Below are positions 61,211 through 64,000 of a DNA stretch of 64,000 bases, one piece after another (within the stretch, counting starts at the first letter, position 1; every line of letters starts with the position of its first letter). The translations under genes were made by a program, and so were the position numbers. The notes under the pieces were generated by a model. It was not told the DNA's origin. It did not search any database and saw only the letters and a list, made by a program, of their open reading frames with translations. This DNA is from Methanoregula boonei 6A8 (lineage in GTDB: Archaea; Halobacteriota; Methanomicrobia; Methanomicrobiales; Methanospirillaceae), in contig NC_009712.1 of NCBI RefSeq assembly GCF_000017625.1, forward strand, positions 806,001 to 870,000. Direction: 5' to 3'.

Positions 61211-64000
61211 ATGGAGATGAATTCTGAACCATCAGGTACAGATGCGGACATTCCTGGCGGGGAGAGCGCCACAGATGTCTACATTCTCTGCAAAGATGAC
61301 CGGGATTCCCAGGAACTTTGCGGGCAGCTTGCACCGCAGGGATACCGGGTCACCCTCTTTTCCGACAACACAGATCTTCAGGAGGCCCTGCGCGAAGGAA
61401 AACCCAATCTCCTCATCTGTGATGCTTCCGGCAAAGACCGGGACGGCAGCGAATTCTGTCGCGAGATTAAATCTGATTCGGATCTCTGGCGGATCCCGGT
61501 GCTTTTGATCACCGGTGTTGCAAGCCTTTCCGATCTGCTCTCAGTCCTTGACAGCAATGCGGATAATTTCCTTGCCCGCCCGTACGATCCCGAGTACCTT
61601 CTCTCCCTGATCGAGACCCTGCTTGCCTCCCCGGTGGAAAAGCCGGATCCCGACAAGGTCCGGACCCAGTTTAAGATCCGGCACGATGATCACGATTACG
61701 TGATCATGGCAGACCGCAGGAAACTGCTGGAATTCCTGCTCTCCTCTTTTGAGATTGCCGTAGACCGGTCCGGCGAGCTTGTACGGATCCGCCAGGCGCT
61801 CGATAACCTCACTGCAACACTGGAACGCCGTGTAGCCGAACGCACCAATGAACTCTCTACCGAGACCGCCCGGCTCCAGATGCTCGTAAACGGGAAGGTT
61901 CACGAGATTGAGAGTGCGGCAAAAGCCCTTGAGGTGGAGAAAAAAGAAGAGGTTGCTCTGCGTTCCCGGCTTGAAGAGCACGAAAAAACGATTGCAGCGC
62001 TCAGGGAAGAGAACACCCGGTCCACACAGGAGCTTGAGGCGACTCGGGCCCGGCTTGCGGAATCAGAGGACACGGTCCGTACGCTTGGGACTGAGAAAAA
62101 CGAACTTGAGCAGGCCCTCCGTGGCGATGCCGAATCGTTGAACCGTGACCTTGCCCAGACACGCAAAGAGCTTGAGGATGCCAGGAAAGATCTCACGGAT
62201 ATTTCCGGGGAAAAGGATGCGCTTGCGACACAGGTTTCCGGCCTCTGTCATGGCCGGGACGAGGACAAGAAAGCCCTCGATGCATTTTCTGTCGAGATCG
62301 GGCAGCTCAGAAGCTCCCTTGCCGGTGAGAAGAACCGGGCAGAATCGGCTGAGGTGGAAGTAAAATCCATCCTCCAGGAGAAGGCAAAATCCGAGCAGGA
62401 ACTCCGCCAGATGATTGAGGATATTACGGGAAGGGCTGCGCAGCAGTCCCAGGAATGCATGCGCCTTTCCGATGTCCTTGCTGAGGAAAAAGAAGCGCGG
62501 ACCGCTGCTGAAGAAAAGTGTGTAGCACTTGCCCAGGAAGCATCAAAGAAAGAAGCTGCATCTGCTGCAGAAAAGAACGCGCTTGCAGAGCACCTTGCAA
62601 CATTCCAGCAGAAGTACGATACACTGACAGAATCGTTAGGGGCCGAACGCCAGAAAAGCCAGTCGCTGGAGGCAGAAATTGCCCGCGTTTCCGGGGAAAA
62701 GGAGGAGGCCGGGCGCAGCCTTGTGGATCTGCAGGACAAGCTCCGCGAAGCGGTTGCCCTTGGGGAGGAGGAGCGGCGGCTCCGTGCAGAGGCACAGGCA
62801 GATGCGGCTGAGGCTGCCGCAACAAAGGAAGCGGAGAACCAGGCGCTCAAAGCCGACAATGCCAAAGCCCAGAACGAACTGGAAAAAGCACAGGCCGATC
62901 TGGCAGCTGCCCGGCAGGATCTGGACGCTGCGCTGGATACGCACAAGGCCATTAAGGAGGAACTGTCGGCCGCAGCCCTTGCCGGTGCACAGTCCGATAA
63001 GCTTGCCCGTTCGGCCGCATCCGAATCGGAGCAGATTAAGGCGGAACTTGCAACCGAGCGGCGGCTGCACCGTGCCACGGAAGAAAAATATGCTGACCTG
63101 GCCCGGTCAGCAGAGCAGATCGGACGTGAACGGGATGCTGCAAAGGAGCAGGCCGCGCTACTGGAACAGGAACTGCATGCACAGATCCAGGAGCTTACCG
63201 ACGCACTCGAATCCGAAAAAGGTGCACGCGCCCGGGCGGAAGAGGCACTCAGCCAGGTCACGCCTGTCCTGGAATCGGCCGATCGCAGGCTTAAGGAAGC
63301 AGAAGAGGAAAAGGCCGCGGCACGGGTTACCGGTGAACAGTTCACTGCACGCGAGAGCGAGTTGCGTGCACGGATCCAGGATCTCTCCGCAGCGCTTGAT
63401 GCAGAGAAAGAGGCCCATGATCAGGTAAAGGACGAACTTGCAGAGATCTCCCGGCAGCGTAATGTGGCTGACCAGCAGACAAAAACGGCAACAGACAAGT
63501 GGAATGCGGACGTTGCCCGCCTCACCGGCCAGATCGCAGAGCTTGAAACAGAACTCCGGACCGGCCTCGAGCGGCAGCGCTCGCTTGAGGAACAACTCCG
63601 TGCAGCAGAGAGGGAGCAGGCAGAAAAAGAGGCGGCCCTTCAGGCTCTCTCGCAGGAGATCGAGCGGGCCAGGTCAGCGCTCGATGCAGAAAAAGAGGAG
63701 CGCCATGCTGCCGAGGAAGCATATGCCGAGACCCGGGAAGCCCTTGCCGAGATCAGGAAAAAGCCTCATGTCCCCTCAACTGCAATCGAAGAAATCCCTG
63801 TGGGAGGTCATGCCCTTGTTGTCCAGTCCCCGGATCTCCCTGCTCCGATCCGGGAGGTTTCCCATGCCCTGGTACGAAAGGAGATAGACCGTATTGTTCC
63901 GGTTCAGCCGCAGGTGCCGAAGGATCCGGAAAACCCGGATGTGGAAATCCCGCATGTTCAGATCCGGACGGTAGAGGATCTCTTTGAAGAGCCCCGGGAG
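61211..64000 (+). CDS. Receiver-domain protein with very long coiled coil (runs off the window)
   Basis: Open without a stop from ATG 61211 to the window end, at least 930 residues. Residues ~20-140 are a CheY-like receiver: acidic pair KDD (29-30), phospho-acceptor Asp71 in LLICDAS, Thr101 in LLITG, but the conserved Lys is Arg123 (LARPYDP). After a linker with VIMADRRKLLEFLLSSFEIAVDRSGELV come ~650 residues of nearly uninterrupted heptad, Ala/Glu/Lys-rich coiled coil (about 200-860). The last part (about 870-930) is proline-rich and polar. It probably senses a kinase signal and acts as a cytoplasmic scaffold or rod; an effector domain may lie beyond the window. Confidence 0.8.
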   Translation, partial: MEMNSEPSGTDADIPGGESATDVYILCKDDRDSQELCGQLAPQGYRVTLFSDNTDLQEALREGKPNLLICDASGKDRDGSEFCREIKSDSDLWRIPVLLITGVASLSDLLSVLDSNADNFLARPYDPEYLLSLIETLLASPVEKPDPDKVRTQFKIRHDDHDYVIMADRRKLLEFLLSSFEIAVDRSGELVRIRQALDNLTATLERRVAERTNELSTETARLQMLVNGKVHEIESAAKALEVEKKEEVALRSRLEEHEKTIAALREENTRSTQELEATRARLAESEDTVRTLGTEKNELEQALRGDAESLNRDLAQTRKELEDARKDLTDISGEKDALATQVSGLCHGRDEDKKALDAFSVEIGQLRSSLAGEKNRAESAEVEVKSILQEKAKSEQELRQMIEDITGRAAQQSQECMRLSDVLAEEKEARTAAEEKCVALAQEASKKEAASAAEKNALAEHLATFQQKYDTLTESLGAERQKSQSLEAEIARVSGEKEEAGRSLVDLQDKLREAVALGEEERRLRAEAQADAAEAAATKEAENQALKADNAKAQNELEKAQADLAAARQDLDAALDTHKAIKEELSAAALAGAQSDKLARSAASESEQIKAELATERRLHRATEEKYADLARSAEQIGRERDAAKEQAALLEQELHAQIQELTDALESEKGARARAEEALSQVTPVLESADRRLKEAEEEKAAARVTGEQFTARESELRARIQDLSAALDAEKEAHDQVKDELAEISRQRNVADQQTKTATDKWNADVARLTGQIAELETELRTGLERQRSLEEQLRAAEREQAEKEAALQALSQEIERARSALDAEKEERHAAEEAYAETREALAEIRKKPHVPSTAIEEIPVGGHALVVQSPDLPAPIREVSHALVRKEIDRIVPVQPQVPKDPENPDVEIPHVQIRTVEDLFEEPRE

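Overview
The window is archaeal and almost certainly comes from a hydrogenotrophic methanogen of the order Methanomicrobiales, most like Methanoregula (inference from gene content, not from a search). It carries a formylmethanofuran dehydrogenase operon (fwdGDBAC), a methanogenesis-marker ASKHA protein, archaeal ether-lipid genes (GGGP synthase, CDP-archaeol synthase, a Tes-type radical SAM enzyme), archaeal DnaG, archaeal ThrRS, GatABC and an archaeal topoisomerase I. Promoters are archaeal TATA boxes, several of them so close to the start codon that the mRNA would be nearly leaderless. Genes are dense and fairly GC-rich, with ATGA-type overlaps. Two genes (at 1.1-2.5 kb and 41.0-41.5 kb) are strikingly AT-rich and look acquired.

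Layout. 0-2.7 kb: a repeat-rich non-coding stretch and an AT-rich AlbA_2 gene. 2.7-3.5 kb: a glutaredoxin plus FTR-rubredoxin redox pair. 3.7-21.7 kb: core metabolism dominated by carbamoyl-phosphate, arginine and pyrimidine genes (carAB, argG, argF, pyrE, pyrC) with purD, a methanogenesis-marker gene, dnaG and the divergent lipid genes carS/tes. 21.8-25.6 kb: small accessory genes including a HicBA pair, an MNT nucleotidyltransferase with a truncated HEPN partner, and repeats. 25.6-34.5 kb: tRNA-Leu, an asparagine-synthetase-like gene, gatCAB, topA, GGGP synthase and a TrmJ-like methyltransferase. 34.8-53.3 kb: a redox and sulfur neighbourhood containing an OsmC / 2-hydroxyacyl-CoA-dehydratase-like operon with its ATP-dependent activator, two long proteins each made of three DsrE-like domains (one frameshifted), a siroheme sulfite-reductase-like protein, an insertion-bearing rubredoxin, a small DsrE protein and the fwd operon. 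54.2-64 kb: dcd, thrS, a CO dehydrogenase with its CooC maturation ATPase, a NudC-type Nudix hydrolase and a very long receiver/coiled-coil protein that runs off the window.

The least explained structure is non-coding. A ~340-bp element occurs three times in the same orientation (96, 24174, 53781). A degenerate tandem array with a ~32-bp T-rich unit occurs at two distant loci (526 and 56793). An 82-bp GC-rich hairpin element is nearly identical at 740 and 25012, with a diverged inverted relative near 42181. These elements lie beside accessory genes, and one directly follows a broken HEPN gene. With the three-DsrE-domain proteins and the OsmC/double-cubane-type operon, they are the best candidates for undescribed biology here.
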